Both the position numbers and the translations under genes were made by a program. Below, piece by piece: positions 1-9,328 of a DNA stretch of 64,000 nt. The notes beneath the pieces are model-generated. The model saw only the letters and a list, made by a program, of their open reading frames with translations. It was not told where the DNA came from and ran no database searches. Numbering within the stretch: the stretch's first letter is position 1; each line of letters starts with the position of its first letter. The DNA is from Phycicoccus sp. (GTDB lineage Bacteria > Actinomycetota > Actinomycetes > Actinomycetales > Dermatophilaceae): positions 1-64,000 of the forward strand of contig JABBOX010000071.1 in the NCBI GenBank assembly GCA_012927555.1. Reading direction: 5' to 3'.

Positions 1-125
1 CTTACTCCTATCAACACATTCTCTCACCCTCACTAACAAACAAAACCACACCAACTAACACATACCCCCCCCCACACCCCCCCCCCCCCCGCCCCGGGGG
101 GGGCCGCCGGGCCCCCCGGGCCCGC
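1..125. other. Low-complexity terminus: G-free tract, then a pure G/C tract
   Basis: The first 90 bases contain no G at all and end in long C runs. Positions 91-125 are then made only of G and C, mostly homopolymers. Ordinary GC-rich sequence starts at about 126 and no gene is visible before the pilin gene that ends at 204. Such strand-asymmetric composition followed by homopolymers is what an artefactual contig end or badly polished read end looks like. I see no telomere-like repeat or origin motif. Confidence 0.6.
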
Positions 126-203
126 TTGTGTTCGATATTGTCTCTACCGTCCCGGCGCGACGTCCGAGTCAAGTTCTTCACAATCACCACCTGACCTCAC
201 GTC

Positions 204-383
204 TTAGTTGTTGAAGGGCGGGTTTGCAATGACCGCGTTGAACAGGCCTTCGACGGACGAACCAAAAGCAACCACGGCGATGACAATCACCACAGCAATC
301 AACCCAACCATGAGCCCGTACTCAACCGCAGTCGCACCGCGTTCTGGGCCTCGACCACGAAGGCGGTCGAATCGACGCAACAT
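204..383 (-). CDS. Flp family type IVb pilin (copy 1)
   Basis: A 59-residue prepilin for a thin Flp/Tad-type pilus. A short basic leader with RGRGPER precedes the processing site, after which the mature protein starts ATAVEYGLM with the conserved Glu at +5 and Tyr at +6 of Flp pilins. One hydrophobic helix (VGLIAVVIVIAVVAFG) and a short tail follow. The ATG at 383 is chosen over the longer ORF because an AAAGGGG ribosome site lies just upstream and the extra N-terminus has no pilin character. It sits beside a second pilin of the same length and similar 5' context. No TadA, TadB, TadC or prepilin peptidase gene lies in the window, so the assembly machine must be elsewhere. Confidence 0.88.
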   Translation of the reverse strand: MLRRFDRLRGRGPERGATAVEYGLMVGLIAVVIVIAVVAFGSSVEGLFNAVIANPPFNN

Positions 384-542
384 TGACGTCCCCTTTCCGT
401 GGGGCGACGCAGATGAGACGGGGCCTGTGCGCGGCGACCGTAGGCAAACCACGACCGGTGGCGTGGCGCGGGTGGGACAGACACACGGTTTGGGCCACCG
501 CGCCGAACCAGTGCGAGCCCAAGCCCGCAAGAAGCGGTCGGA

Positions 543-722
543 TCAGACAGCGTCAGCAGTCGTCTGGAAGATGCTGGTGAGGTTGGTCCCAAGTGCGGTG
601 ACCGCAATGATGATGACGACAGCGATGAGCGCAACCATGAGGCCGTACTCAACGGCCGTGGCACCGCGATCGTCACGAATCTGAGCGAGCTTGTTCTGGA
701 ACTTGATCATCTGAGTAAGCAT
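543..722 (-). CDS. Flp family type IVb pilin (copy 2)
   Basis: A second 59-residue Flp prepilin, transcribed in the same direction as copy 1 and probably ahead of it in one transcript. The leader (MLTQMIKFQNKLAQIRDDRG) is longer and less arginine-rich than in copy 1, but the processing region GATAVEYGLM is identical and is followed by one transmembrane/assembly helix (VALIAVVIIIAVTALG). The ATG at 722 follows a GGAAGGGG ribosome site. The two copies probably arose by tandem duplication. They could be major and minor subunits or be expressed under different conditions; the sequence does not say which. Confidence 0.88.
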   Translation of the reverse strand: MLTQMIKFQNKLAQIRDDRGATAVEYGLMVALIAVVIIIAVTALGTNLTSIFQTTADAV

Positions 723-932
723 TTCGTTCCCCTTCCAGGGCTTGGGCGTTGAATCTCGAGGCAAATTCCGAGGCTGAGCCCCGACGTACCAACATTGCGG
801 CCTGGCCCTGATCAGACACATCGACTGAACCTGTTGACGTTTACCGACGAAAGTACGACCAAGTCATGGGCCGAACGGCTGATGCGCGGCGAGATGCGCG
901 GTTTCAGCTGCTGGAGTGTCGATACTCGTACC

Positions 933-2357
933 GTGCCCCCGAACACCCCCGCGACCCGCCTCTTGAGCCGGCTACACCAGCGTGCTTCTCTCTTCGCCGG
1001 CGCTCTGGCACTGGCAGTCGTCGCGACCACCACGATGTTCGGTGTGCGGGCGATCAGTGACCCAAGCCCTTGGCTGCACCTGCGGATCGGGCGGTTCCTC
1101 CTCGAGGGTGGCCGCTTCGGCTTCCCTGATCCGTGGGCACCCTTTGCGACCAAGCAGTACGTCCTCACCGAGTGGCTCCCAGCCATCATCGGTTATCTGA
1201 CCTACGACCGATTCGGGTCCCCAGGGATCGCCTGGTTGCGCGGTGCAGGGATCCTGATTCTCCTGACTGCCGTCCTATGGACCACCCGTCGCACCTCGGG
1301 CGCCATCGCTGCCATCTTGGTTGCGTTCATCGCGGTGCTCGGTGCCTACGACGGACTCGCCGAGCGACCTCAGATGATCAGCCTGATCTTCGTCGCGATC
1401 ACCCTCGGCGCATGGTGGCGCACCACCGAGGACCTTCGACCGCGCTGGTGGCTCGTACCGCTCACCTGGGTCTGGGCTTCCTGCCACGGCCTCTGGCTGG
1501 TCGGTGTGGGCGTGGGTGTCATCGTCGGGCTCGGACTCGCGTTCGACGGACGGATCAGCGGTTATCAACTTCGCAGACTCCTGCTGGTGCCGCTTGCATC
1601 ATTGTGCGCAGTCGGGCTGACTCCCATCGGACCGAAACTGCTCCTGGCGCCCTTCACCGTTGGCAGCAATGCTCGCGACTTTGTCGGCGAATGGCAGTCC
1701 TCTGACATTCGCCTGCCGGCCACGGTCATCACGCTGTTGATGATCAGCTTTGTCGTAGTCGTCTGGGCGCGGTCGGCACGCACGCCTCGCTGGTGGCAGA
1801 TCGGGCTCTTGGTCGCCGCATTGATCTGCGCTCTTGCCATGGCACGAACCGTGGCCATCGGCGCCGTGCTCGCGGCGCCGCTCATGGCTCAAGAGGTACA
1901 GAACTTGCTTGCAACCCCCGTGACGCGGTCATCGCGACGCTCCCAGATGGCGTGGCTCGGACTCACCGCCGCTGCCCTGCTCGTCGCTGTACCGCTAGCC
2001 GGTGCCGTCGCTCAACGACCCGAGAGTGTGCCCCTGCGCCTCGCCGCCCAACTACAGGAGATTCCCAACGGCACGGTGGTGATTGCCACGGGGGACGTGA
2101 CTGGCTGGTTGTTGTGGTCGGCGCCCAACCTGAAGCCGGTCGAGGACCTCCGCATCGAGATCTTCGACCCGGCATACGTCCGCCGGTTCATCGAGACAAT
2201 GGCCGCCGGCCCGGCGTGGCGCGACTTCGTCAACGACAGCGGCGCAACCGTCGCGCTGCTCGAGGATGACTCGCCCTTGTCAACGGCCTTGCAGGAGCGA
2301 GCGCACTGGCGCGCGACCGGATCCGACGCGGGATATCTGCTTCTGAGGCGGCCATGA
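933..2357 (+). CDS. Polytopic membrane protein, GT-C-like (tandem copy 1)
   Basis: About 474 residues with roughly ten hydrophobic segments and a final soluble domain. Near the N-terminus is a loop with SDPSPWLHLRIG, and in the middle the motif WWLVPLTWVWASCHGLW; both recur in the next gene. Acidic/aromatic first loops and many helices are typical of lipid-linked sugar (GT-C) glycosyltransferases, but I cannot name a family, so function is unassigned. The ORF track starts at 795; GTG 933 is preferred because it gives the same N-terminal spacing and almost the same length as the paralogue (468 aa) and leaves room for the divergent pilin promoter. No strong ribosome site is visible there. The stop overlaps the next start in ATGA. 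Confidence 0.7.
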   Translation: MPPNTPATRLLSRLHQRASLFAGALALAVVATTTMFGVRAISDPSPWLHLRIGRFLLEGGRFGFPDPWAPFATKQYVLTEWLPAIIGYLTYDRFGSPGIAWLRGAGILILLTAVLWTTRRTSGAIAAILVAFIAVLGAYDGLAERPQMISLIFVAITLGAWWRTTEDLRPRWWLVPLTWVWASCHGLWLVGVGVGVIVGLGLAFDGRISGYQLRRLLLVPLASLCAVGLTPIGPKLLLAPFTVGSNARDFVGEWQSSDIRLPATVITLLMISFVVVVWARSARTPRWWQIGLLVAALICALAMARTVAIGAVLAAPLMAQEVQNLLATPVTRSSRRSQMAWLGLTAAALLVAVPLAGAVAQRPESVPLRLAAQLQEIPNGTVVIATGDVTGWLLWSAPNLKPVEDLRIEIFDPAYVRRFIETMAAGPAWRDFVNDSGATVALLEDDSPLSTALQERAHWRATGSDAGYLLLRRP

Positions 2358-3760
2358 CGCCGCCCATGACCGCCCAACGGGAAAGCGCGCGAGTCCCGAC
2401 CATGGTGTCGATCGCCTGCGCCGTTGCGGTCATGTACCTGGGCATCCGCCCGGTCAGCGACAACGATGCCTGGTGGCATCTCAAGGTCGGCGAGTACCTG
2501 TTGAACGGTGGGGCATTCGTCGGGACCGATCCCTGGAACCCGTTCGCCACGCGGCCGTTCGTTGTGAGCCAGTGGCTTCCCGAAATCGCCGCGTTCCAGG
2601 GCTACGAGTGGTTCGGGCTGCCTGCAGTCGCCTGGCTCCGGTGTGTGGCCATCTTGCTTCTCTTCACCGCCATACTCTGGTGCACGCGCCACGTCGCCGA
2701 CACCGTTCCGGCGCTCATTGTCGCCTTGGCCGCCCTGAGCGCAACCGGCGGCGGGCTGGGCGAGCGACCTCAGCTGGTCAGCTTCATCATGTTGGCCATC
2801 TGGGTGGGAGCCTCCTGGCGGACCGCTGAAGACCTCCGTCCACGTTGGTGGCTGATTCCACTCACGTGGGTCTGGGCCAACAGCCACGGCCTCTGGCTGA
2901 CCGGCATCGGGATCGGGATCGTCGTAATTGTCGGTTTGTGGCTCGACCGGCGGGTCACACTTCGTGCAGCCACACGGCTCATGATCGTTCCACTGGCAAG
3001 CCTCGGAGTCTGCGCCCTGACGCCGGTCGGTGCGCGTCTGCTGCTCGCCCCGTTCGAGGTGTCGCAGATCGCCACGGAGTTCATCCAAGACTGGAAACCC
3101 ACACCGGTGCGCACCAGTCTTGTGGCCATCCTGACGCTGGTCATGATCGCTGGCGCCGCGGCCGGCTGGATCAGATCCGGGGACAAGACCCCTTGGTGGA
3201 AACTGGGTCTGGCAATGGCCTCGGTCGTGTCCACGCTCGCTATGGTGCGCACCATTCCCGTTGGGGCGATCATCGCCGCTCCTTTGGCCGCGTCCGCACT
3301 CCAGTCGCTGCGACACACGACACCGCAGCCGCCTGGGCGGAGATCGAAACGGCTCTGGGCGCTGCTCATCCTCACCTGCGCCGTCATCGCTGTTCCCGTG
3401 ACGGGGGTTGTGGCCCAGAAGCCGGGTGGGGTTCCCGACCAGTTGCAGAAAACCCTCGACGCCGCCCCTGCCCGATCAGTTGTCTTCAACGACCGGTCAA
3501 TGAGCGGATGGCTCCTTTGGAGCGAACCACAGCTGATCTCGGTCATGGACCTGCGATCCGAGATCTTCAGCAAGGAATACGTCCAGGCCTACCTGCGCAC
3601 TGCGGAGGCCGGTCCGGGTTGGCAGGACTTCCTCGCCAAAACCAAGCCGACCTACGCCCTGCTGCGTTCCGAGTCACCGCTTCGCCTGACGTTGCAGGAA
3701 GAGCTGCACTGGGTTCCTCTGCAGACTGCTCAGGGGTTCACCGTTATGCGAGCTCCTTAG
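2354..3760 (+). CDS. Polytopic membrane protein, GT-C-like (tandem copy 2)
   Basis: 468 residues, clearly paralogous to the preceding gene along its whole length. It shares SDNDAWWHLKVGEYLL, the GERPQLVSF segment, WWLIPLTWVWANSHGLW, and the C-terminal soluble part with GWLLWSEPQL and VMDLRSEIF. The 4-bp ATGA overlap implies translational coupling, so the two products are probably made in similar amounts and may form a heterodimer. No catalytic motif identifies the reaction. A membrane glycosyltransferase or a cell-envelope assembly protein would fit. It converges on lpqB, 49 bp downstream. Confidence 0.78.
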   Translation: MTPPMTAQRESARVPTMVSIACAVAVMYLGIRPVSDNDAWWHLKVGEYLLNGGAFVGTDPWNPFATRPFVVSQWLPEIAAFQGYEWFGLPAVAWLRCVAILLLFTAILWCTRHVADTVPALIVALAALSATGGGLGERPQLVSFIMLAIWVGASWRTAEDLRPRWWLIPLTWVWANSHGLWLTGIGIGIVVIVGLWLDRRVTLRAATRLMIVPLASLGVCALTPVGARLLLAPFEVSQIATEFIQDWKPTPVRTSLVAILTLVMIAGAAAGWIRSGDKTPWWKLGLAMASVVSTLAMVRTIPVGAIIAAPLAASALQSLRHTTPQPPGRRSKRLWALLILTCAVIAVPVTGVVAQKPGGVPDQLQKTLDAAPARSVVFNDRSMSGWLLWSEPQLISVMDLRSEIFSKEYVQAYLRTAEAGPGWQDFLAKTKPTYALLRSESPLRLTLQEELHWVPLQTAQGFTVMRAP

Positions 3761-3809
3761 CAACAACCGGAAGCCTGGCGAACCCCGAGGCTGGAATGCA
3801 CCGACCGAC

Positions 3810-5591
3810 CTACTCCCCCGGAATCAAGAAGTCGGTGCCGGTCTGCAGCTGCTGCCAACCGTTGCCTGCGCGGGCCAGGACCTTGCCCGGATCCGCAATC
3901 ACCACAACGCCTCTGACGCCACCAGTGCTGGTGACCAGCCGCGGGCCGACTATCGGCGGCAGCGCCGTGATCTTGCTACCGGTCTCCACCAGGTATGGGG
4001 CCAATGCCGCCTTGGAACCAACCCGACCAACGACCGCCAGGGTGCTGTCGTCGGCCCACGCAAGGTCTGTCGCAGCGGTCAGCGTCCACCCAACCTGAAG
4101 CGGTTCAGCCGCCAGGGAAAGGGCGGCACCGTTGCCAGAGCGGACGATCCCCGCAACCATCACCTGCACGTCGGCACCAGCAAAGTCAGTGGTGACCATC
4201 GCGACCCGCTGATTGTCGCTGGCCACTCTCAACGCCAGCACCCTGCGTTTGTCCAGCCACTTGGCCGAGATCTCACGCGGCTTGGCGTCCTTGACGGGGC
4301 TCAGCGCGGTGTCGATCACCCACACCTTGGTGGCTCCTCGAGCCTCCCCCGCGACCCACAGTCCGTTGAGCGAATCGTAGGACGGTTTGGTCAGCCCGCT
4401 GCCAAACTGGGCCAGCTGGAACATCTGATTTCCTTGCCAGCGTGCAAGATCGCCGCGATCGCCGCCGATGCCTGCGATCTCCTGACCGTTCCAGGACATC
4501 GCCAGGGATACCCACCCGGCCGGAATCTTGGGCAGGGCGGCGCCGGTGGCCGGCTTCGCCGGCTCGCGCGGCTGATCCTGAGGACGATCTGCGAACACCC
4601 TGCTCAACTCCGACCCCGCTCGCAGAACAGCCGTCGTAGTCGAGGTCGAGGTGTCGATCTGGTAACCCAACGTCGTCAAGACCGAGACGTCATCCGGGAT
4701 ACCAGGCAGGTCCAACCGAGCCCCCTCTACCTGGAGCGAGACCTGGGTCACCAACGGTACCTGCATCAGCGTCGCGACGAACTGGGCCCACATGGCCCGT
4801 CGCTGGTCGGGGTCGGCCGTCAGCGCCATGGCCGACAGATCCACGAGGGCCCGGCCGGACTGGATCGGCACAGCGTCAACGGCCAGCACCGTCCTCGCGG
4901 GAACGCCGGTGTGCGCGGCGCCGGTCAGGTAGGCCGGGACAGGTTCCAGCTGGGCACGGGCCAACGTTGTGGCCAGCCCGGTGGTGATCGGGAACCACCG
5001 CCGGTCGCCCACTACCGCCCGTGCGGAGTTGGAGACATAAGCGATCGTGAAAGGTCGATAGATGCGGTCCAGATCTCTGGCACTCAGCCACAGGCCAAAC
5101 CCCTTCGGGGGCAACGCGATTCGCCAACCCACTTCGAGCTTCTGCATCCCGAAAGTGGCCTTCACCGAGGTGCCAGCCGGAGTCTCACGGTAACGGCCGG
5201 CGTCGTCGACCTCAGCGACGATCGAGGCTGACACGCGCACCGTCGTCGGAGTCAGCAGCTCGACCTTGAGCGCAGAGTCGTCGGCGTAGACCTCAACACC
5301 GGAGTTCGGGAGCCATTCGTCCTTCACTGTTGCACTGAAGAAGGAACGCGCAATGGCGTGGTCATCGTCGAAGCTTGCACCAGCGCCGGCTCTCAGAAAG
5401 CCGCGCACGATCTGATCCGGGGTCGCCCCGGGTGTCGGGCCGTCCGGCTGCACCCGAATCGGTTGCACCGCAGCCTCCCCGACCTGCGAACCCGGTTGCA
5501 CCGGGCTGTCCGTGGGCAGTCCGCCGCATGCACTCAACGCTGCGGCCGCCACTACCGCGACCCAGGCCACACCAGGCCGAACACTCCTCAT
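3810..5591 (-). CDS. lpqB: Lipoprotein LpqB, MtrAB-associated
   Basis: 593-residue lipoprotein that works with the MtrB sensor kinase in cell-wall homeostasis. The N-terminus is a lipoprotein signal peptide ending in LSAC with Cys22 as lipid anchor. It is followed by a GerMN-like region (LAVDAVPIQSGRALVDLS) and a C-terminal beta-propeller-like half with motifs such as LALRVASDNQRVAMV. Length and architecture fit mycobacterial LpqB. The ORF track begins 61 codons earlier, but ATG 5591 overlaps the mtrB stop in ATGA and is followed at once by the signal peptide, which settles the start. It is the last gene of the mtrA-mtrB-lpqB operon. Confidence 0.93.
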   Translation of the reverse strand: MRSVRPGVAWVAVVAAAALSACGGLPTDSPVQPGSQVGEAAVQPIRVQPDGPTPGATPDQIVRGFLRAGAGASFDDDHAIARSFFSATVKDEWLPNSGVEVYADDSALKVELLTPTTVRVSASIVAEVDDAGRYRETPAGTSVKATFGMQKLEVGWRIALPPKGFGLWLSARDLDRIYRPFTIAYVSNSARAVVGDRRWFPITTGLATTLARAQLEPVPAYLTGAAHTGVPARTVLAVDAVPIQSGRALVDLSAMALTADPDQRRAMWAQFVATLMQVPLVTQVSLQVEGARLDLPGIPDDVSVLTTLGYQIDTSTSTTTAVLRAGSELSRVFADRPQDQPREPAKPATGAALPKIPAGWVSLAMSWNGQEIAGIGGDRGDLARWQGNQMFQLAQFGSGLTKPSYDSLNGLWVAGEARGATKVWVIDTALSPVKDAKPREISAKWLDKRRVLALRVASDNQRVAMVTTDFAGADVQVMVAGIVRSGNGAALSLAAEPLQVGWTLTAATDLAWADDSTLAVVGRVGSKAALAPYLVETGSKITALPPIVGPRLVTSTGGVRGVVVIADPGKVLARAGNGWQQLQTGTDFLIPGE

Positions 5592-7324
5592 GTCTCCGCG
5601 CCCCCGGGAGGCGAGACCGGGCGGTATTCCGTGGCCTGTGCCTGGGCGGAGGCGCTGCGTTCCTCGTCGGGTGTGAGCGGGAGCGGTGAACGCTCGATGG
5701 GGACACCGGTGCGCCTGGGCAGGGTGAGACGGAAACAGGAACCCACGCCTGGCTCGCCCCAGGCCTGCAGCCAACCCTCATGCAGGCGGGCGTCGTCGTG
5801 TGAGATCGCCAGTCCCAGCCCGGTGCCCCCGCTCGTGCGAGCTCGAGCAGGATCGGCACGCCAGAATCGCGTGAAGACCAGTCCGGCCTCCCCCGGACGC
5901 AGCCCCACCCCGGAATCGCGCACCGACACGGCAACGGCGGTCTGGTTGACGCCGAGCCGGACCGTCACCGGCCGCCCCTCACCATGCTCTACCGCGTTGA
6001 CCAGCAAGTTGCGCAGGATTCGTTCGACTCGCCTCGGGTCGATCTCAGCGACAGAGGGACCCTCGGTCGGGATGACCTCCAGGCGGCTGCCCCGGAGAGC
6101 GGCCAGCGCAGCGACTGACTGGACGGCACGCTCGGTCGTATGCCGCAGATCCGTGGCTTCAAGATCGAGAACCGCAGCCCCTGCGTCGAAGCGGCTGATC
6201 TCCAGCAGGTCTGTCAACAAGGACTCGAAACGGTCAATCTCGGTGTGCAGCAGTTCTGCCGACCGCGCGACCGACGGGTCGAAGTCCCCTCGGGAGTCGT
6301 GGATCAGGTCACCCGCCAAGCGGATCGTCGTCAGGGGAGTCCGTAGTTCGTGGGACACGTCCGAGACGAAACGCTGCTGCACCCGCGAGAGATCCTCCAG
6401 TTGGCGGATCTGTTTCTGCAGGCTGTCGGCCATGGCATTGAAAGACTTCCCCAGCTTGGCGATGTCATCCTCTCCGCGGGCCCGCATGCGTTCATTCAGA
6501 CGACCCGAAGAGAGGCGTTGGGCGACCAGCGCAGCCCGGCGTACCGGATCGACGACAAGGCGAGTCACGACGAAGGCGACCGCACCCACAAGGAGCACCA
6601 GCGCGATACCGCCCAGGGCGAAGGTCCTGCCGACGACCTGCAACGTCTGCTGCTCGCGATCGAGCGGGAACACGAAGTACAGCTCGTACTGCCCAGCGAC
6701 CGGCAAGGTCACCCGCGACCCGATGATCACCGCAGAGACCGGCACCCCCTGGGACGAGCTGATCGAGATGAGCTGAACCTGCTGGTGGCCAGGATCCGCT
6801 GCGATGGCGTCGCGCAGCTTTGCCGGCACGCTCGGGAGCCCCACATCGCTGGACAGTACGGTGGGAACGCTGGCAGGACCGGTGTTGTTCTTGGCGCGGG
6901 TCAGGATCACTTCGCGCGACTGGTCTGCCCCCGGGGACGCCGCCTGCCCCACGACGTCAAAGGCGAGCTGGGCGAGGTTGACCGTGTCCGTTCGTCCAGC
7001 CGAGTCGAACCGGGACTGTGCGGCGCTGGCTTGGGATGTGGCTTCGGCACGGGCGGTGAGGATGCGGTCGCTGACCAGACCATCGGCAATGCGTTGATAG
7101 AGGTACGTACCCAGGAACATGACGACGACGAGTCCGAGCAGCATCGTCGAGATGATGACCCGGAACTGGAGGGATGCCCGCCACAGGTGCAGGAACCACC
7201 GGCCCGTCGACCACAGCGCGGACGGGGTCCGTCGTGCCAGCTTCTGGAGGGATGGCACCAGCCGGGCAGTGGCGATGGCCAGTCGTGACAGAGTCACCCT
7301 GACCAAGCGACTCGGCGTGACCAT
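5588..7324 (-). CDS. mtrB: Sensor histidine kinase MtrB
   Basis: 578-residue membrane kinase that phosphorylates MtrA. Visible parts: a first membrane helix at about residues 54-76, an extracytoplasmic sensor domain of about 155 residues, a second helix at about 235-256, a HAMP linker, the dimerisation/phosphoacceptor box SHELRTPLTTIRLAGD with His at about 325, and an ATP-binding domain with NLLVNAVEHGEG, DSGVGLRPGE and GGTGLGLAIS. The long cytoplasmic N-terminus before helix 1 is usual for MtrB. It starts 3 bp after the mtrA stop and overlaps lpqB by 4 bp. The system controls peptidoglycan hydrolases and cell division in actinobacteria. Confidence 0.96.
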   Translation of the reverse strand: MVTPSRLVRVTLSRLAIATARLVPSLQKLARRTPSALWSTGRWFLHLWRASLQFRVIISTMLLGLVVVMFLGTYLYQRIADGLVSDRILTARAEATSQASAAQSRFDSAGRTDTVNLAQLAFDVVGQAASPGADQSREVILTRAKNNTGPASVPTVLSSDVGLPSVPAKLRDAIAADPGHQQVQLISISSSQGVPVSAVIIGSRVTLPVAGQYELYFVFPLDREQQTLQVVGRTFALGGIALVLLVGAVAFVVTRLVVDPVRRAALVAQRLSSGRLNERMRARGEDDIAKLGKSFNAMADSLQKQIRQLEDLSRVQQRFVSDVSHELRTPLTTIRLAGDLIHDSRGDFDPSVARSAELLHTEIDRFESLLTDLLEISRFDAGAAVLDLEATDLRHTTERAVQSVAALAALRGSRLEVIPTEGPSVAEIDPRRVERILRNLLVNAVEHGEGRPVTVRLGVNQTAVAVSVRDSGVGLRPGEAGLVFTRFWRADPARARTSGGTGLGLAISHDDARLHEGWLQAWGEPGVGSCFRLTLPRRTGVPIERSPLPLTPDEERSASAQAQATEYRPVSPPGGAET

Positions 7325-7327
7325 GAC

Positions 7328-8005
7328 CTAGGCGGGACCGGCCTTGTAGCCGACGCCGCGAACCGTCACGACGATCTCGGGGTTCTCAGGGTCGCGTTCG
7401 ATCTTGGAGCGCAGACGCTGGACGTGGACGTTGACCAGGCGCGTGTCTCCGGCATGGCGATAGCCCCACACCTGCTCAAGGAGCACCTCGCGGGTGAACA
7501 CCTGCCAGGGCTTCCGCGCCAGCGCGACGAGAAGGTCAAACTCCAACGGTGTCAACGACAACGGCTTGCCATCACGTTTGACCGAGTGACCCGCCACGTC
7601 GATGCTCAAGTCGCCGATCTGAAGCCCCTCGGGTTCCGGCTCGTCGCTGCGGCGCAGCCGGGCCCTCACCCGAGCGATGAGCTCCTGGGGTTTGAACGGC
7701 TTCAGGACATAGTCGTCGGCACCGGATTCCAGCCCGGCCACGACGTCGAGGGTGTCGGTGCGCGCGGTCAGCATGACGATCGGGGTGCCGGACTCGGCGC
7801 GGATCCGACGGCACACCTCGATGCCGTCGATCCCCGGCAGCATCAGGTCCAAGAGCACGATATCGGGGCGGCTCTCACGAAAGATCGCCATCGCTGAGGA
7901 TCCGTCGGCACAGAGCACGACGTCCAGGCCCTCGTTGCGCAGGACAATCCCCAGCATCTCGGACAGCGCCAGGTCGTCATCGACGATGAGTACGCGATGC
8001 TTCAC
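7328..8005 (-). CDS. mtrA: Response regulator MtrA (OmpR family)
   Basis: About 225 residues: a receiver domain with the acidic pocket VDDD, the phosphoacceptor Asp at about residue 53 in IVLLDLMLPG and the conserved Lys in YVLKPFKP, then an OmpR-type winged helix ending in VRGVGYKAGPA. The ORF track begins at 8044, but GTG 8005 has a clear GGAAGGAC ribosome site 7-8 nt upstream and gives the length of characterised MtrA proteins. With this start the gene overlaps the upstream glycosyltransferase by 29 nt, so it is probably expressed at least partly by read-through from it. MtrA is the DNA-binding output of the MtrAB-LpqB system. Confidence 0.95.
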   Translation of the reverse strand: MKHRVLIVDDDLALSEMLGIVLRNEGLDVVLCADGSSAMAIFRESRPDIVLLDLMLPGIDGIEVCRRIRAESGTPIVMLTARTDTLDVVAGLESGADDYVLKPFKPQELIARVRARLRRSDEPEPEGLQIGDLSIDVAGHSVKRDGKPLSLTPLEFDLLVALARKPWQVFTREVLLEQVWGYRHAGDTRLVNVHVQRLRSKIERDPENPEIVVTVRGVGYKAGPA

Positions 8006-9200
8006 CAAATGTCCTTCCGCCTGGGGGATCTCCACCTGCTGCATCGTCCCATACCGGAGCCTCGCGAACGGGGAAGCGTTGTCGAACCGTCGCGAAGAAG
8101 ATCAAGATAGTCAACCCGACAGCCACGTACGACACGCACGCGGCGACCTGCCACCAGTTGTGTCTGAGCTCCAGCAGCTGTCCGCGTGGGGTGAACCACA
8201 TCGGTCCGACCACGAATATCGCGCCAATAAACCCGGCGACGACTCGGTGGTGGCCCCGAACGAGGACCAACAGAGCGATCACGGCCCAGACCCAATGGTG
8301 GGTCCACGAGATCGGAGAGGCCAGCAGCGAGGCGAAGGCAATGCACACCAGCCCTGCGACTTCATTGCCCGAGTCGATCTGGCGCTTCGCCGCGATCAGG
8401 CCAAGCATCATGACGCCGACGGAGAGAAGAAGTAGTAGGAAGAATGGCGGCGAGACGTCATGAGTGAGTCGCATTACGGCACCAGTCAGGGACTGGTTGT
8501 CGCCCCGGACTGCGGCGTCCTCGCCAAAGCGCGGCAGGTTGATGAAACCGCCGCTCCAGAACTGCCATGAGTCGTGTGGCGCAAACGCAGCGCCCAGCCC
8601 AACGGTGACGGCGAACGCAGCCGCACACCGAAGCGCAGCCGTCCACTCGCGTTTGAGCAACAGGAAGAGGATGAAGGCACCTGGCACGAGCTTGATGCCG
8701 GCGGCGATGCCGATCAACATCCCGCGGTAGCGCGTCGGAACCACGAAACAGTCAACGACGACCATGGCCACCAGGACAATGTTGATCTGCCCCAGGAGCA
8801 TGTTTCGCGCGAACGGCTCGAAGGCCAGACCAGCCAGAGCGACCAAGACGGTCGGCACCAATCCCATGCGAAGGCGCTTGGCACACACTGCGATGACGAC
8901 GGCATAGCCGCCGATCGAGGCCGCTGTCAGAAACCAGCGGGCGTCGACGTTTCCCAACAGCTCGAGAGGGACGAAGAGCAGCGCGGCGAACGGCGGATAG
9001 GTGAAGGGCTGTCCTTGGACGCTGATGCCGTACAGCGGTTCGTGGCGCATGACTGCCGATGCTCCACGAATGTAGACATCGAGATCGATCCAGATGCCCT
9101 TGCGGATGCCGCCCCACCGAAGCCAGAGGAGGACAACAACCACGCTGGTCACGATCACATAGGCCAGCGACGGTCTCCTGACGGCAGTCGACTGTTGCAA
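7977..9200 (-). CDS. GT87 (DUF2029) polyprenol-phosphate-mannose-type glycosyltransferase
   Basis: Membrane glycosyltransferase of about 407 residues with around ten helices. It has the family features WIDLDVYIRGA near the first extracellular loop, with the acidic residues expected for catalysis, and FTYPPFAALLF after it. GT87 enzymes use polyprenyl-phosphate-mannose to add alpha-1,2-mannose to lipomannan or PIM-type glycolipids in actinobacteria. Donor and acceptor here are inferred from family only. The track starts at TTG 9218; TTG 9200 has a better-placed GGAGAGG ribosome site. The 3' end overlaps mtrA, linking envelope glycolipid synthesis to the MtrAB operon. Confidence 0.8.
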   Translation of the reverse strand: MQQSTAVRRPSLAYVIVTSVVVVLLWLRWGGIRKGIWIDLDVYIRGASAVMRHEPLYGISVQGQPFTYPPFAALLFVPLELLGNVDARWFLTAASIGGYAVVIAVCAKRLRMGLVPTVLVALAGLAFEPFARNMLLGQINIVLVAMVVVDCFVVPTRYRGMLIGIAAGIKLVPGAFILFLLLKREWTAALRCAAAFAVTVGLGAAFAPHDSWQFWSGGFINLPRFGEDAAVRGDNQSLTGAVMRLTHDVSPPFFLLLLLSVGVMMLGLIAAKRQIDSGNEVAGLVCIAFASLLASPISWTHHWVWAVIALLVLVRGHHRVVAGFIGAIFVVGPMWFTPRGQLLELRHNWWQVAACVSYVAVGLTILIFFATVRQRFPVREAPVWDDAAGGDPPGGRTFGEASRTHRR

Positions 9201-9328
9201 CGTTGCCTCTCCAGACAATCGGCATCAGATGTCATGCGAAGAATATGCAGAACACGTTGCCGGGCGCGTGCGGTTGTGGTTGCGGATCGGCGAAGAAGAG
9301 CAACCAGGCCAACTCTGCGGATGACAGA

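Noticed and set aside
2012-3316. 434-residue minus-strand ORF across the tandem GT-C-like genes
   Set aside because: It is antisense to two clear membrane-protein genes, is low in hydrophobic structure, rich in G/R/Q/D, and matches no family; typical GC-rich shadow.
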